Below, in pieces: positions 27,264-36,323 of a stretch of DNA of 64,000 nt. Every line of letters starts with the position of its first letter. The first letter of the stretch is position 1. The position numbers and the translations under genes are program-made. Source of the DNA: Cellulomonas endophytica (GTDB lineage: Bacteria > Actinomycetota > Actinomycetes > Actinomycetales > Cellulomonadaceae); assembly GCF_004123805.1 (NCBI RefSeq), contig NZ_RWJX01000010.1, forward strand, positions 25,792 through 89,791. The letters are read 5' to 3'. The notes under the pieces were generated by a model, which was given only the letters and a program-made list of their open reading frames with translations, was not told the origin of the DNA and did no database searches.

Positions 27264-27791
27264 TCACGGATGGTCGACGGGCCGCGGCAGCGTCCCGCGC
27301 GCGATGAGCGCCTCGTAGACGCCCTCGAACGCCTCCGCGAGCGCCTCGACCTGCACCGGCGTCAGCGCGTCGAAGAACACGGCCCGCACGAGGTCCACGT
27401 GCCCAGGGGTGGCCGCCGCGAGCGCGTCCCTGCCGGCGTCCGTCAGGGCCACCGCCGTCGCGCGCCGGTCGGCGTCGCTCGGCCGCAGGGCGACGAGGCC
27501 CCGCCGCTCGAGCCGGCGCGCCTCGTGGGAGACACGGCTGCGCTCGGCACCGATGCGGACGGCGACGTCCGACACCGTCATGGGCTCCGGGTCCTGGCTG
27601 ACGAGCGCCACCAGCACGTCGTAGTCCGCCAGGGACAGCCCCGAACCGGCACGCAGCTGGCGGTTCATCTCGTACCGCAGGCGCAGGTGCACCTTCATGT
27701 AGGCGTACCAGGCCCGCGTCTCGGCAGTGCTCAGCAGCGCGAACGGCGACCCGGGGGCGAGGTCGTCGCCTCCCGGCGGCGGCTCGCCCAC
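27264..27791 (-). CDS. MarR-family regulator
   Basis: A 175-residue MarR protein with a winged helix at about residues 65-130: S-L-A-D-Y-D-V-L-V-A-L, the recognition helix region R-I-G-A-E-R-S-R-V-S-H and the wing D-R-R-A-T-A-V-A-L-T. The GTG chosen follows the stop of the SnoaL-like gene by one base (TGACGTG); an upstream ATG in this frame would start inside that gene. Autoregulation through the inverted repeat ahead of the operon is likely. In this sub-group the ligand is usually a small phenolic or drug-like molecule. Confidence 0.92.
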   Translation of the reverse strand: MGEPPPGGDDLAPGSPFALLSTAETRAWYAYMKVHLRLRYEMNRQLRAGSGLSLADYDVLVALVSQDPEPMTVSDVAVRIGAERSRVSHEARRLERRGLVALRPSDADRRATAVALTDAGRDALAAATPGHVDLVRAVFFDALTPVQVEALAEAFEGVYEALIARGTLPRPVDHP

Positions 27792-27792
27792 G

Positions 27793-28152
27793 TCAGCGGA
27801 GCAGGACGGTCCACACGGCGGCGAGCAGGCCGTCCCGGACGAGGCCCATGTCGACGCCCCGCACGACCGGCGCACCGCCCTCGGGTCCCAGCTCCCACGC
27901 GAGGTAGCCCAGGTCCTGCACGGTGTACGGCTCGCCGCTGGCGCGGAACTCCAGCCCCTGCGCGCCGTCGAGGATCTCCTGCACCTTGGCGCTCAGCGCC
28001 TCGTGCCCGCGCACGCGCCCCTCGGCGTCGGAGAAGACGACGTCCTCCGTGTAGGTGCGGCGGATCGCCGCCATCCGCCGCTCGGGGTCCCCCTCGGAGA
28101 AGACCTCCAGCAGGGTCGCGCGCATGAGCTCGTCCGTGGTCGTCGTGGTCAC
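27793..28152 (-). CDS. SnoaL-like / NTF2-fold protein
   Basis: A 119-residue single-domain protein of the SnoaL-like cystatin/NTF2 fold. Typical features are the N-terminal helix, the Y-T-E-D-V-V-F-S-D strand near residue 34, the G-H-E-A-L-S-A-K-V helix and the final strand with G-V-D-M-G-L-V. Such proteins bind small hydrophobic molecules as isomerases, cyclases or sensors. It uses a GTG start and is translated together with the MarR regulator. Its substrate may be the MarR ligand, which is inference from gene order. Confidence 0.85.
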   Translation of the reverse strand: MTTTTTDELMRATLLEVFSEGDPERRMAAIRRTYTEDVVFSDAEGRVRGHEALSAKVQEILDGAQGLEFRASGEPYTVQDLGYLAWELGPEGGAPVVRGVDMGLVRDGLLAAVWTVLLR

Positions 28153-28175
28153 GCCTCCTCCACCTCCGGTTCTTC

Positions 28176-28191
28176 GCGTGAAAATTCACGC
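28176..28191. promoter_or_regulatory. 16-bp inverted repeat, candidate MarR operator
   Basis: GCGTGAA and TTCACGC form perfect 7-bp arms around AA, 24 bp upstream of the SnoaL-like start codon. The AT-rich core stands out in the local DNA. The TGAA/TTCA half-sites resemble known MarR-family operators. Confidence 0.65.
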
Positions 28192-28219
28192 ACCGTAGCA
28201 GCCGATCCCCCGAGGAGGT

Positions 28220-28993
28220 CTACGACGGGGGCAGCGTCACCACCTCGCCGGCGACCGCGACCGCCTGCGCCCGGCTGCTCACCCCGAGCCGGGCGTAGAG
28301 CTGCTGCAGGTGCGTGCGCGCCGTCTGCGGGCTGATGCCCAGGCGGCGGGCGATCTCCGTGTTCGAGCACCCGGCGACGAGCAGGGCGAGCACCTGACGC
28401 TGCCGCACGGTCGGCGGCCGGGCGCCGTGCAGCGCGAGCTCGACCGCCTGCAGGTGGGCCACGAGGAACGGGCGCAGGACGGTGGCGAGAGCGCGGTCGG
28501 TGTCCGTGAAGTCGCCGCCGTGGAGGCGGACGAACCGCACCCGGCGCGAGCGGCCCTCGGTCCCGCCGAGCGGCAGCAGCAGCTGGCGCTCGATGTCGGT
28601 GTCGTCACGGAGCAGCGCGTGCATCGGGCTGCTCCGCCACTGCCGGAGCGGGACGACGTCGCCGAGGAGGCGGACGGAGACGAGGTCGCCGCCGGCGTCG
28701 GGGTGCGAGGCGCCGGGCGTCGACCAGAACGCGTCGGAGAACGCCTCCGTGAACGCGTCGGGGAGGGGCTCGGCCCGGACGTCGAGCCCGAGGGGGTCCG
28801 CGACCACGCCGACCCGCCGGCGCCGCGGCGCGAGGTCGTCGTAGACGACGAGGTCGCTCGGGACGAGGGCGCCCAGCGCGCGGAGCAGGTCGGGCGCCAG
28901 CGTCGGCGGTCCCGGTCCCTGGACGGCGGGCACCGGTCCCGAGAGCAGGTGCAGGACCTCGGGGAGGACGGCCGAGCCGGTGCGACGAGCCAT
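28220..28993 (-). CDS. LuxR-family regulator
   Basis: A 257-residue regulator with a C-terminal LuxR/GerE helix-turn-helix at about residues 190-250: T-V-R-Q-R-Q-V-L-A-L-L-V-A-G, S-N-T-E-I-A-R-R-L-G-I-S, and V-S-S-R-A-Q-A-V. Residues 1-180 form an unassigned sensing domain that resembles the GAF-like input of the second LuxR gene in this window. No receiver domain is present. It is divergent from the haloperoxidase gene, so that gene is a possible target. Confidence 0.9.
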   Translation of the reverse strand: MARRTGSAVLPEVLHLLSGPVPAVQGPGPPTLAPDLLRALGALVPSDLVVYDDLAPRRRRVGVVADPLGLDVRAEPLPDAFTEAFSDAFWSTPGASHPDAGGDLVSVRLLGDVVPLRQWRSSPMHALLRDDTDIERQLLLPLGGTEGRSRRVRFVRLHGGDFTDTDRALATVLRPFLVAHLQAVELALHGARPPTVRQRQVLALLVAGCSNTEIARRLGISPQTARTHLQQLYARLGVSSRAQAVAVAGEVVTLPPS

Positions 28994-29190
28994 GGCTGCT
29001 CCCGAGCACGTCCTGGCCCCGTCCTGGGCAGTACGGGCACGTCATGGGCACGGCCCTGCGCGACGGTCGCCGTCTCGAGCGTACGCCGAACGTCGTATCG
29101 CGGGCAGGGGCCGACGAGGGCCAGCGTGAGGTGTCACCGGCCGTCCCGGCCCCGGGCCGGCCGACCGCCCGGACGTCAGAGGAGACGACC

Positions 29191-30532
29191 ATGCCCGGCG
29201 CCGCTCACCCCGCCCCATCCGCCCCCCCGCCGCGGGGCGCGCCCGCCGACCGGGCACCCTCACCTCCGGCGGCCCCTGCGCCGGACGAGCGCCGCGGCCG
29301 TCGCGCTCGCGCTGCTGGCCCTCCCGGCGGCGGGACCGGCGGGCGCGCACCGCCCCGGGCCCACCGCCCCCGACACCTACGTCAGCGACTGGGACCGCAC
29401 CGCGACGGCGGCCACCGTGGCCGCCGGCCTCAGCCCCGCCGAGGGCCACCTCGTGCTGGCCTACGCGGCGATCGCCGTCTACGACGCCGCCGTGGCCGTC
29501 GAGGGCGGGCACGAGCCCTTCGCGGTGGCGGCGGACGCGCCCGAGGGCGCCTCGGCGGAGGCCGCCGTGTCCGCCGCCGCGCACCGGGTGCTGCTGCACC
29601 TCCTGCCGCTGCAGGCCCCCGCCCTCGCCGACGCCCGTGCGCTCGCGCTCTCGACCATCCCGGACGGGCCCGCCGAGACCGCCGGCGTCGCGGTGGGCGA
29701 GCACGTGGCCGCCACCCTCCTCGCGCTCCGCCGGGACGACGGCTTCCGCGCGCCGGTCGAGCCGTACGTGGTACCGGAGCCGCCCGTGCCGGGACGCTGG
29801 GTCCCCACCGCTGCCACGCCGCCCATCGGCGCCTGGCTCGGTCGCATGACGCCCTTCGCGGTGCGCTCGGCCGAGGCGCTCCGGCCGGAGGGGCCGCCGT
29901 CGCTGACGAGCCGGCGCTGGGCCCGCGACTACGCCGAGGTGGCGCGCCTGGGGTCGGCGACGAGCACCGCCCGCACCCCCGAGCAGACCGCTGTCGCGCG
30001 CTTCTGGGGCGAGCCCCCCGTGCCGCAGGCGCACGGGGCGTTCCGGGCGTTCGTCGCCGAGCACCGCCTGGGGCTCGCGGACGCGGCCCGGTTCCTGGCC
30101 ATGGTGTCGGTGACCTACGCCGACGCCTTCATCGCCTGCTTCGGCAGCAAGTACGACGAGCTGTTCTGGCGCCCCGTGACCGCCATCCGCGCGGGCGGGA
30201 GCGACGGCAACGCCCGCACCGCGCCCGACCCGGCGTGGACGCCCCTGCTGCCCACGCCCAACCATCCCGAGTACCCCAGCGCGCACTCGTGCATCACGCC
30301 CGCCGCGGGGCTCGTCGTCGCCCGGTTCCTCGGCACGCACCGGATCGACTTCACGATGCCCAGCGTCACGGGGCTCGGGGACCGGCGCTTCGCGACGCCG
30401 ACGGCTCTGACCCGGGACGTCGCGGACGGCCGCGTCTGGGCCGGCCTGCACTTCCGCAGCTCCGTCGACGACGGCGCGCGTCTCGCCCAGCGCACGGCGC
30501 GCGAGGTCCTGCGTTCCCACTTCCGCTGGTGA
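29191..30532 (+). CDS. vanadium-dependent haloperoxidase / PAP2-family secreted protein, apparent frameshift
   Basis: The long frame ending at 30532 carries the PAP2/vanadium-chloroperoxidase signature: K-Y-D-E-L-F-W-R-P, then P-S-A-H-S, then an R-x4-H with downstream D. The final region (W-A-G-L-H-F-R-S-S) is conserved. A signal peptide with A-L-A-L-L-A-L-P-A-A-G-P-A-G-A is seen at the beginning of this frame. However, the ATG with a good GAGGAG site (29191) is in a different frame; a C7 run at 29222-29228 lies between them and one extra C there would explain the shift. A GTG at 29126 is in frame but gives a long Arg-rich start and is less likely. So the start is uncertain; the C-terminal body is intact. 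Confidence 0.7.
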
Positions 30533-30538
30533 GGGCCC

Positions 30539-30581
30539 GGCGCCCGCCCGGGCCGGTCGTCGGACCGGCCGGGCGGGCGCC
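30539..30581. terminator. bidirectional terminator hairpin
   Basis: A long stem (GGCGCCCGCCCGG arm pairing over 15 bp with one bulge) is capped by a second perfect stem GGTC/GACC. It sits between the convergent haloperoxidase and RibD-like genes. Confidence 0.7.
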
Positions 30582-30602
30582 GCCCGGCCGCCGGCCGGGG
30601 CG

Positions 30603-31163
30603 TCAGGCCGTCGGCGGCGGCCGGAAGGTCAGCAGGGTGTGGCCGTTGCCGAACGTCCGGACCCCTGTCCTCTCGCGGGACCGGGGTCCGGACGCCCTCG
30701 AGGAAGCGCAGCGCCGCGCCGAGCACGGTCGGCTGCACGACCACGCGCAGCTCGTCGAGGACGACCGTCGGGAGCAGCGAGGCCACGAGCGACGACGAGC
30801 CGAACACCGCGACGTCCTCGCCCGGCTCGCCCTTCAGCGCCCGCAGCCGCCCGGGGACGTCGTCCGCGACGAACTCCGTCGGCCCCCAGGGGTGCGACGT
30901 CATCGTGCGGGAGGCGACGATCGTGGCAGGTCGTTCATAGAGCCGGCGACGACCGGGTCCTGCTCCCGCGCCTGGGGCGTGGGCCAGAAGGACGCCATGA
31001 GCTCGAAGGTGCGCCGACCCAGGACGATCGTGTCGATGGCGTCTCCCTGCGCCCCGGAGTACCGCTCGAACCCCTCGTCGACGGCGAGCCAGTCGGTGCT
31101 GCCGTCGGGCCGGGCGTGGAACCCGTCGACGGAGACGGTCACGAAGGCGTAGACGGTCCGCAC
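30603..31163 (-). pseudogene. RibD/dihydrofolate-reductase-like protein, two frameshifts
   Basis: A deaminase-reductase/YwjB-type DHFR fold is spread over three frames. The N-terminal part (S-V-D-G-F-H-A-R-P-D-G, V-L-G-R-R-T-F-E) reads from 31163 to about 30925. The middle (I-V-A-S-R-T-M, G-S-S-S-L-V-A-S, G-A-A-L-R-F-L-E) reads in another frame to about 30685. The ending F-G-N-G-H-T-L-L-T-F-R in the third frame stops at 30603. Joined, the parts would give a normal protein of about 185 residues. With both shifts the gene cannot make the enzyme. Biologically decayed or carrying sequencing errors. Confidence 0.75.
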
Positions 31164-31270
31164 GGTCCCCGCCTCGCGTGTGCCGAGCCGGCCCGGGGGC
31201 CGCGGCGGGCGCCTGCCACGACCGACCCGGCGGGGCGCCCCGACTCATCGGCCCGGAGCAGGGCGCGACC

Positions 31271-32464
31271 TCAGGGCAGGGTCACCTCGTGGAGCGCGGA
31301 GACCAGCCCCTGCACGGTGCGCGACGTGTCGAGCGTCGTCGGCGCGGCGGCCGGCACGAGCACCGCGACCGCCGTCCCCGACGCCGGCCACACGCGCAGC
31401 AGGGCGTGGGAGACGCCGATGTCGCCGCCGTGCCCGACGACGGGCTGCCCCTCGTCCCGGCCCACCTCCGTGCCCAGCCCGTACCAGTCCTCCGGCCCCT
31501 CGGCGGCGGTCATCTGCTCGACGAGGGCCGCGTCCACGACGTGGCCGCCGTAGAGGAGGTGGCCCCACAGCGCCAGGCTCGGGGCGTCGGCGGCCATCCC
31601 GCCGGCGGCCGCAGCCGCGGAGGCGACGGCGCGGGACGGCAGGTAGGGGCCGTCGCCGTCGACCGGTGGCAGGTCCGGCTCCCCTGCCGCGACGGCGACG
31701 GGCGGGACCGGCCGCTCGGCGGTCTGGAACCACACCCGCTCCAGGTCCGCCGCGTCGAGGAGGTCGCTGCGCAGCACCGCGGCCAGCGGCTCCTGCGCCA
31801 CCTCCTCGACGAGGAGACCGAGCACCCAGAAGTTGAGGTTGTTGTAGTCCGTGGCGCCACCGAGGGTGCCCTGCGTCGTCGACGGGACCACGAGCCCGAG
31901 GACGTCGGCCGCCGTCCACTCCCGGTCCACGTCGGTCAGCTCATGGAGCAGGTCGTGCACCGGGTCCTGCGGGAACCCGCTCTGCATCCCCAGGACCTGC
32001 CGCACGGTCGCGCCGCCGTCGTCGAAGGGCAGCTCGACGTAGGCGCTCACGGGGGCGTCGAGGTCGACGTCACCGCGACCGGCGAGGCGGAGGACCTCGG
32101 CGGCGACGAACGTCTTCGTGATGCTCCCGACGGCTCCCGCCGTGTCGGGCTGCAGGGTGAGGCCGGCGCCGTCCACCCCGCTCGCACCGCTCCAGGACCC
32201 GTCGGCGGTGACGACCGCAGCGGTGGCACCGGGCGCGTCCCCGTCCGCGCGCCACCGGTCCAGCCGCTCCTGCAGCGCGCCTGCCGTCCCGTCGTCGACG
32301 GACGTCCCGGGCGCGCGGGGCCAGAGGACCGGCGCCGGCGCTGCCGCACCCGCGGCGGTCGACGCGGGCGTCGGGGCCGGGGCGCCCGTGCAGGACGACG
32401 CCAGCACGACCGCCGCCGCGAGCGCGCACACCCACCCGGTGGCCCCCGCCGTCCTGGGACTCAT
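31271..32464 (-). CDS. serine beta-lactamase-like hydrolase, putative lipoprotein
   Basis: A 397-residue class C / D-Ala-D-Ala carboxypeptidase-like protein. Nucleophile S114 in S-I-T-K (S114-K117), Y207-N-N209 for the second motif, and H-G-G near residue 340 for the third are all present. The N-terminus is hydrophobic and ends in S-S-C25-T-G, a weak lipobox. The start is the ATG at M-S-P-R-T. It probably acts on the outer face of the cytoplasmic membrane. Ligand unknown; many family members are esterases or peptidases rather than antibiotic resistance enzymes. Confidence 0.9.
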   Translation of the reverse strand: MSPRTAGATGWVCALAAAVVLASSCTGAPAPTPASTAAGAAAPAPVLWPRAPGTSVDDGTAGALQERLDRWRADGDAPGATAAVVTADGSWSGASGVDGAGLTLQPDTAGAVGSITKTFVAAEVLRLAGRGDVDLDAPVSAYVELPFDDGGATVRQVLGMQSGFPQDPVHDLLHELTDVDREWTAADVLGLVVPSTTQGTLGGATDYNNLNFWVLGLLVEEVAQEPLAAVLRSDLLDAADLERVWFQTAERPVPPVAVAAGEPDLPPVDGDGPYLPSRAVASAAAAAGGMAADAPSLALWGHLLYGGHVVDAALVEQMTAAEGPEDWYGLGTEVGRDEGQPVVGHGGDIGVSHALLRVWPASGTAVAVLVPAAAPTTLDTSRTVQGLVSALHEVTLP

Positions 32465-32651
32465 GGCACGCCGGCCCTCCGTCCCCCACAGGTGGAGGGC
32501 GGTTCCGCCCCGGCAGCACGGTCCGCCCGACGCGTCCGCGCCACTCCTCGGCGCACGCCCCCCTCCCCACCGTCCTCCGCGGGCGCCGCGGCGTCAACGA
32601 CCGTGCGGCCCGGGCGGCGCGGGGCCCGGCGCCGTGCCCGGACGGGCGGCG

Positions 32652-33959
32652 CTAGCCGGCGGGTGCGGCGGTGACGGCGCGGCGGGCGCGGAGCGGACCC
32701 GGGTCGGCGGTGATGCCGTCGGCCACCGCGCCCAGCAGCCCGGCGGCCGGGGCCGGCAGGGCCATGGCCGCGTCGACGGCCGCGCGCAGCGTCTCGACCG
32801 TGGCCGTGTTCGGGTCCAGCGCCACGCCGACGCCGACGCGCTCGAGGGCGGCGGCCCCGGCGAACTGGTCGGTGGAGAAGGGCAGCACGACGAGCGGCGT
32901 CCCCGTGGCCATGGCCTCCGTCACGCTGTTGTTCCCGCCATGGGTCACGGCCAGGGCGGCGCGACGCAGCAGGCGCACCTGCGGCAGGTGCTCGCGCACG
33001 AGCCACCCCGGCGGGACGGGGCCCAGCGCCGCGGGCGGGGTCGCCCCGGAGGCGACCGCCGCCCGCACGCCCGCGAGCCGCAGCGCCGCCGCGACCCGGG
33101 CCAGCACGTCGTCCCGCACCGAGAGGAAGCTGCCGAGGCTGACGTAGACGAAGGGGGTGCCGTCGCGCAGCCAGGCGTCCACCACGGGGTCGGCCGGCTC
33201 CTCGCGCAGCGCGGCCCCCAGGTGCACGTGGGGCGGCAGCGCGGCGGCCCGGGCGGGGTCGGCCAGCTCGGCGGGGTAGTTGTAGAGCACCAGGGGCCCG
33301 TGCAGCGCGAAGGCGTCGTCCACCTCCGGGCCCCGTGCCCCCAGCCGACGGGCCGCGTCGTGCCACTCCGCGGTGAACCGGTCGGCGACCCGGCGGCAGA
33401 GCGCGTCGAGGGCCGCCAGCGCTCCCGGCTCCGGCGCGAAGGCCCGGGGCCACACCGGCGGGCGGCCGTACACCTCGTCGCCCACGGGCAGGGCGGTGGG
33501 GTGCCCGAGGACGACGTCCGCGTACGGCACCTCGGCCGCACCCAGGCCCAGCCGGGCGCTGTAGGCGAGGTGGTCGACGAGCACGGCGTCGGGGCGGACC
33601 GCCTCGACGACGGCGAGGGTGGCGCGCGCCTTCTCGACGGGCTGCCACATGAGGTCGACGAGCCGCTCACGGGCCTGGTAGGCGAGCGTCTCGACCATCC
33701 CGCGGCGGGTGGCGTCGAAGAACCCGCGCAGCGAGTCGGCCTCGGCGTCGACCTGCGCCTCCGCTCGCATCACGCCCGGGTTGGAACCGCGGCCGAGCGT
33801 GAGGGGCACGCGCTCGTAGCCGAACTGCTCCACGAGGCCGGCCGTCGCGGGGCCGGAGGCCACGACGACCCGCTCCCCGGCGTCGCGCCACGCCGCGGCG
33901 AGCGCGGCCAGGGGCAGCAGGTGGGAGGCGTAGTCCGGGCTGACGACGAGCAGGGTCAC
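32652..33959 (-). CDS. GT1-type (macrolide/UGT-like) glycosyltransferase
   Basis: A 435-residue GT-B fold glycosyltransferase. The donor-binding signature T-H-G-G-N-N-S-V-T-E-A near residue 320 and the following G-T-P-L-V-V-L-P-F-S-T-D-Q are characteristic. The N-terminus begins V-T-L-L-V-V-S-P-D-Y with the acceptor-side H-L-L-P. The GTG start overlaps the stop of the upstream HEAT-GT4 gene by four bases, so both are translated together. It likely adds a sugar to a lipid, polyketide or other small acceptor. No acceptor gene cluster is visible. Confidence 0.9.
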   Translation of the reverse strand: MTLLVVSPDYASHLLPLAALAAAWRDAGERVVVASGPATAGLVEQFGYERVPLTLGRGSNPGVMRAEAQVDAEADSLRGFFDATRRGMVETLAYQARERLVDLMWQPVEKARATLAVVEAVRPDAVLVDHLAYSARLGLGAAEVPYADVVLGHPTALPVGDEVYGRPPVWPRAFAPEPGALAALDALCRRVADRFTAEWHDAARRLGARGPEVDDAFALHGPLVLYNYPAELADPARAAALPPHVHLGAALREEPADPVVDAWLRDGTPFVYVSLGSFLSVRDDVLARVAAALRLAGVRAAVASGATPPAALGPVPPGWLVREHLPQVRLLRRAALAVTHGGNNSVTEAMATGTPLVVLPFSTDQFAGAAALERVGVGVALDPNTATVETLRAAVDAAMALPAPAAGLLGAVADGITADPGPLRARRAVTAAPAG

Positions 33960-36100
33960 GCCGTGGCTCCCGCGGCCAGGCGGCCGGCGCGCTCCTCGTC
34001 GACGACCCCGCCGTACACGTCCGCGAGGGCCAGGGCCATGCGCTCGACGGTGAAGCTGCGCTGGACGGTCCGCAGGGACCGGGCGGCCCGGCGGCCGTCG
34101 GTCTCCGCGGTCGAGGCCGTGAGCGCCGCACCCACGGCGGCGGCGAGCCGGTCGCGGTCCCACGTCGCGGTGAGGAAGCCCGTGACGCCCTCGACGACGT
34201 AGGTCGCGGGGCCGCCGCCGTCCGGCGCGACGACGACGAGGCCCGACGCCATCGCCTCGAGCAGGGCGATGCCGAACTCCTCCTTGAGGCTGGCGCAGGC
34301 GTAGACGCCCTGCGGCGCGACGAGGCCCGGCAGGCCCGTCCGCACGGCCGCGACCCAGCGCGCGACGACGTCGTTGGGCCGGTGCCCGGGCACGAGGAGG
34401 CCCGCCGCGGCGCGCTCCCCGGGGGGCACGACCGCCGCGATGCGGTCGAGCTGCTCGCGCTCGTCGGCGGAGGGGTCGGCGACGTCCCCGCCCACCACGA
34501 GGAGGTTCGCACGCCCGCGCAGGTCGCTGCCCGCCCACGCCTCCACGAGCGTCGCCATGCCCTTCACGCGGTGCAGGCGACCGACGCTGACGACGAGCGG
34601 CAGCCCCCGCCGCTCGGGGGCGAGGCCGCCGACGAGGTCGCGCAGCTCGGCCAGCGCGGGCGTCGGCGCCGCTCCCCCGGCGTGCGCGACGGCCTCGCCG
34701 ACCGCCCGCTCGACCACCCCGAGGTCGACGCCCTCCGGGACGACCGTGTGCCGCTCGGGCCGGGCGGCGATGTCGATGCCCACCAGCCGGCGCATGTCGC
34801 GGCGCAGCGCGGGCCTCGGGAAGAGGACGGTGTGCGCCGCGTTCGCCGCCAGCCGCTGGACGAGGCGGGCGCGGAACCAGAAGTGCTCCACCGCGTCGAC
34901 GTCGCCCAGGTTGTCCCGGCGCAGCGTGCCCGCGAGGTCCAGGGAGTGGATCACCGCGTGCGGGTCCGGGGCGACGGTGAAGACGACGGGGATGTCGAGC
35001 GCACGGGCCACGTCCGCGGCCGCGAGGCTGCCCACGTCGGCCATGCGCAGGTGGAGCACGTCGACCCCGGCGGCGCGCACGACCCGGCGGATCCCGCGCC
35101 GGGCCGCGACCCGCAGGGGCCAGGCGGAGGGCGAGGGCACGGGGTCGTGGAGCAGGGGGACGCGGCCGTAGACGTGCCCGTCACCCCCGAGCCCGGCCAG
35201 GTCGGCGCGCGCCTCCACGGCGGACCCGCGCGACATCGTGACGACCCGTCGCACCGGCGTCGCGGACGGGGCGACGAGCGCGTCGCCGAGCCGGACGAGC
35301 AGCGTCGCGATGCCGCCGTTGTCGCCCGCGCCCGCCGCCGTCAGACGGGCGTCGACGTCCGCGTGCAGGAAGAGCTGGCCGACGGTCAGCCCGTCCCCGT
35401 CGCCCGCGTGCACCGGCGGCGGCGCCGTGTCGAGCAGCGCCAGCCTTGCCACGTCGCCGAGGTGGCCGGGCGCGGCCGCGAGCCGGTCGAGGAGCGCCAG
35501 CACGGCGGGGACCCCGGGCCGCTCGCCCAGGGCCGCCACCGCGGCGACCCGCGCGACCTCGTCCTCCGCGGGGTCGTCCGCCACGACGAGGAGCGGGCGC
35601 ACGGCCAGCGGGTGCGCGACGAGGCCGAGCGTCTCGACGAGGCGCGCCCGGGCGGCCGGCTCCCGGACGCCCACGAGCGCGCTCTCCAGCCCGACCGCGA
35701 CGGGCTCCGGCGCGTGCGCGGCCCACTGCTCGAGGCTGCGCTGCGCGAGCATCCCGGCGAAGCCGCCGTCGGCCGTCATCGCGACGAGGCGCGCCACCGC
35801 CTCCGGGCGGGGCAGGCCGCCGCCGACGACCCACGCGGCGTGCTCGCGCAGGAACGGGCGCGGGTCGGACAGCAGCGCGGCGACGGCGCGCGAGGCCTCC
35901 TCGTCGGCAGCGGCACCCAGGGCGTGCACGGCGGCGATCGCGACGAGCTGGTCGCCGTCCTCCAACGCCCCGCGCAGGACGCGGACCGTGCGGGTGCCGG
36001 GGTCGCGGCTGGCCTCGAAGGCCAGCTCGTCCGCCAGGTGCACGGCGTCGACGATGTGCTCGGCGGCGCGCAGCGCGTCGAGCGAGGTCTGGATGCCCAC
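33956..36100 (-). CDS. HEAT-repeat / GT4 glycosyltransferase fusion
   Basis: A 714-residue protein with an unusual architecture. Residues 1-235 consist of helical HEAT/PBS-lyase-like repeats (A-V-A-A-L, A-I-A-A-V-H-A-L-G-A type helices). Residues about 290-690 are a GT4 glycosyltransferase with G-R-L-H-R-V-K-G near residue 495 and the E-x7-E motif in K-E-E-F-G-I-A-L-L-E-A. The HEAT array probably binds a protein partner, perhaps placing the enzyme. There is no signal peptide or membrane segment. The gene is coupled with the GT1 enzyme, which suggests two sugars are added in sequence to one acceptor. Confidence 0.9.
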   Translation of the reverse strand: MGIQTSLDALRAAEHIVDAVHLADELAFEASRDPGTRTVRVLRGALEDGDQLVAIAAVHALGAAADEEASRAVAALLSDPRPFLREHAAWVVGGGLPRPEAVARLVAMTADGGFAGMLAQRSLEQWAAHAPEPVAVGLESALVGVREPAARARLVETLGLVAHPLAVRPLLVVADDPAEDEVARVAAVAALGERPGVPAVLALLDRLAAAPGHLGDVARLALLDTAPPPVHAGDGDGLTVGQLFLHADVDARLTAAGAGDNGGIATLLVRLGDALVAPSATPVRRVVTMSRGSAVEARADLAGLGGDGHVYGRVPLLHDPVPSPSAWPLRVAARRGIRRVVRAAGVDVLHLRMADVGSLAAADVARALDIPVVFTVAPDPHAVIHSLDLAGTLRRDNLGDVDAVEHFWFRARLVQRLAANAAHTVLFPRPALRRDMRRLVGIDIAARPERHTVVPEGVDLGVVERAVGEAVAHAGGAAPTPALAELRDLVGGLAPERRGLPLVVSVGRLHRVKGMATLVEAWAGSDLRGRANLLVVGGDVADPSADEREQLDRIAAVVPPGERAAAGLLVPGHRPNDVVARWVAAVRTGLPGLVAPQGVYACASLKEEFGIALLEAMASGLVVVAPDGGGPATYVVEGVTGFLTATWDRDRLAAAVGAALTASTAETDGRRAARSLRTVQRSFTVERMALALADVYGGVVDEERAGRLAAGATA

Positions 36101-36275
36101 GGACGATCCCCCGGTCTGGAGAAGTGCCGGAGGTCGACGGACGGTCGTCTCCGGCGCCCGAGACGGTAACGGCCCGGAGCCCCCGCCACCCGCCGAGGGC
36201 GGACGCCCGTAGCAGCGTGCTCTCAGGTGCGGGCGCTCCGCCGCCGGTCACGGCGTCGGGCGCCTCACGGCCCTT

Positions 36276-36287
36276 CACCCTAAGGTG
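36276..36287. promoter_or_regulatory. short dyad in the glycosyltransferase/glycosidase divergent region
   Basis: CACC-CTAA-GGTG has 4-bp arms around an AT-rich centre, 36 bp upstream of the secreted glycosidase start. It could be an operator or part of a promoter. The evidence is symmetry and position only. Confidence 0.25.
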
Positions 36288-36323
36288 CGAACCTCCGACC
36301 GCCGACGACGACAGGAGGAGCCC

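Noticed and set aside
29044..29190. Start of the haloperoxidase at 29044
   Set aside because: That ATG opens a frame that does not contain the PAP2 signature; the region is the LuxR-haloperoxidase promoter gap.
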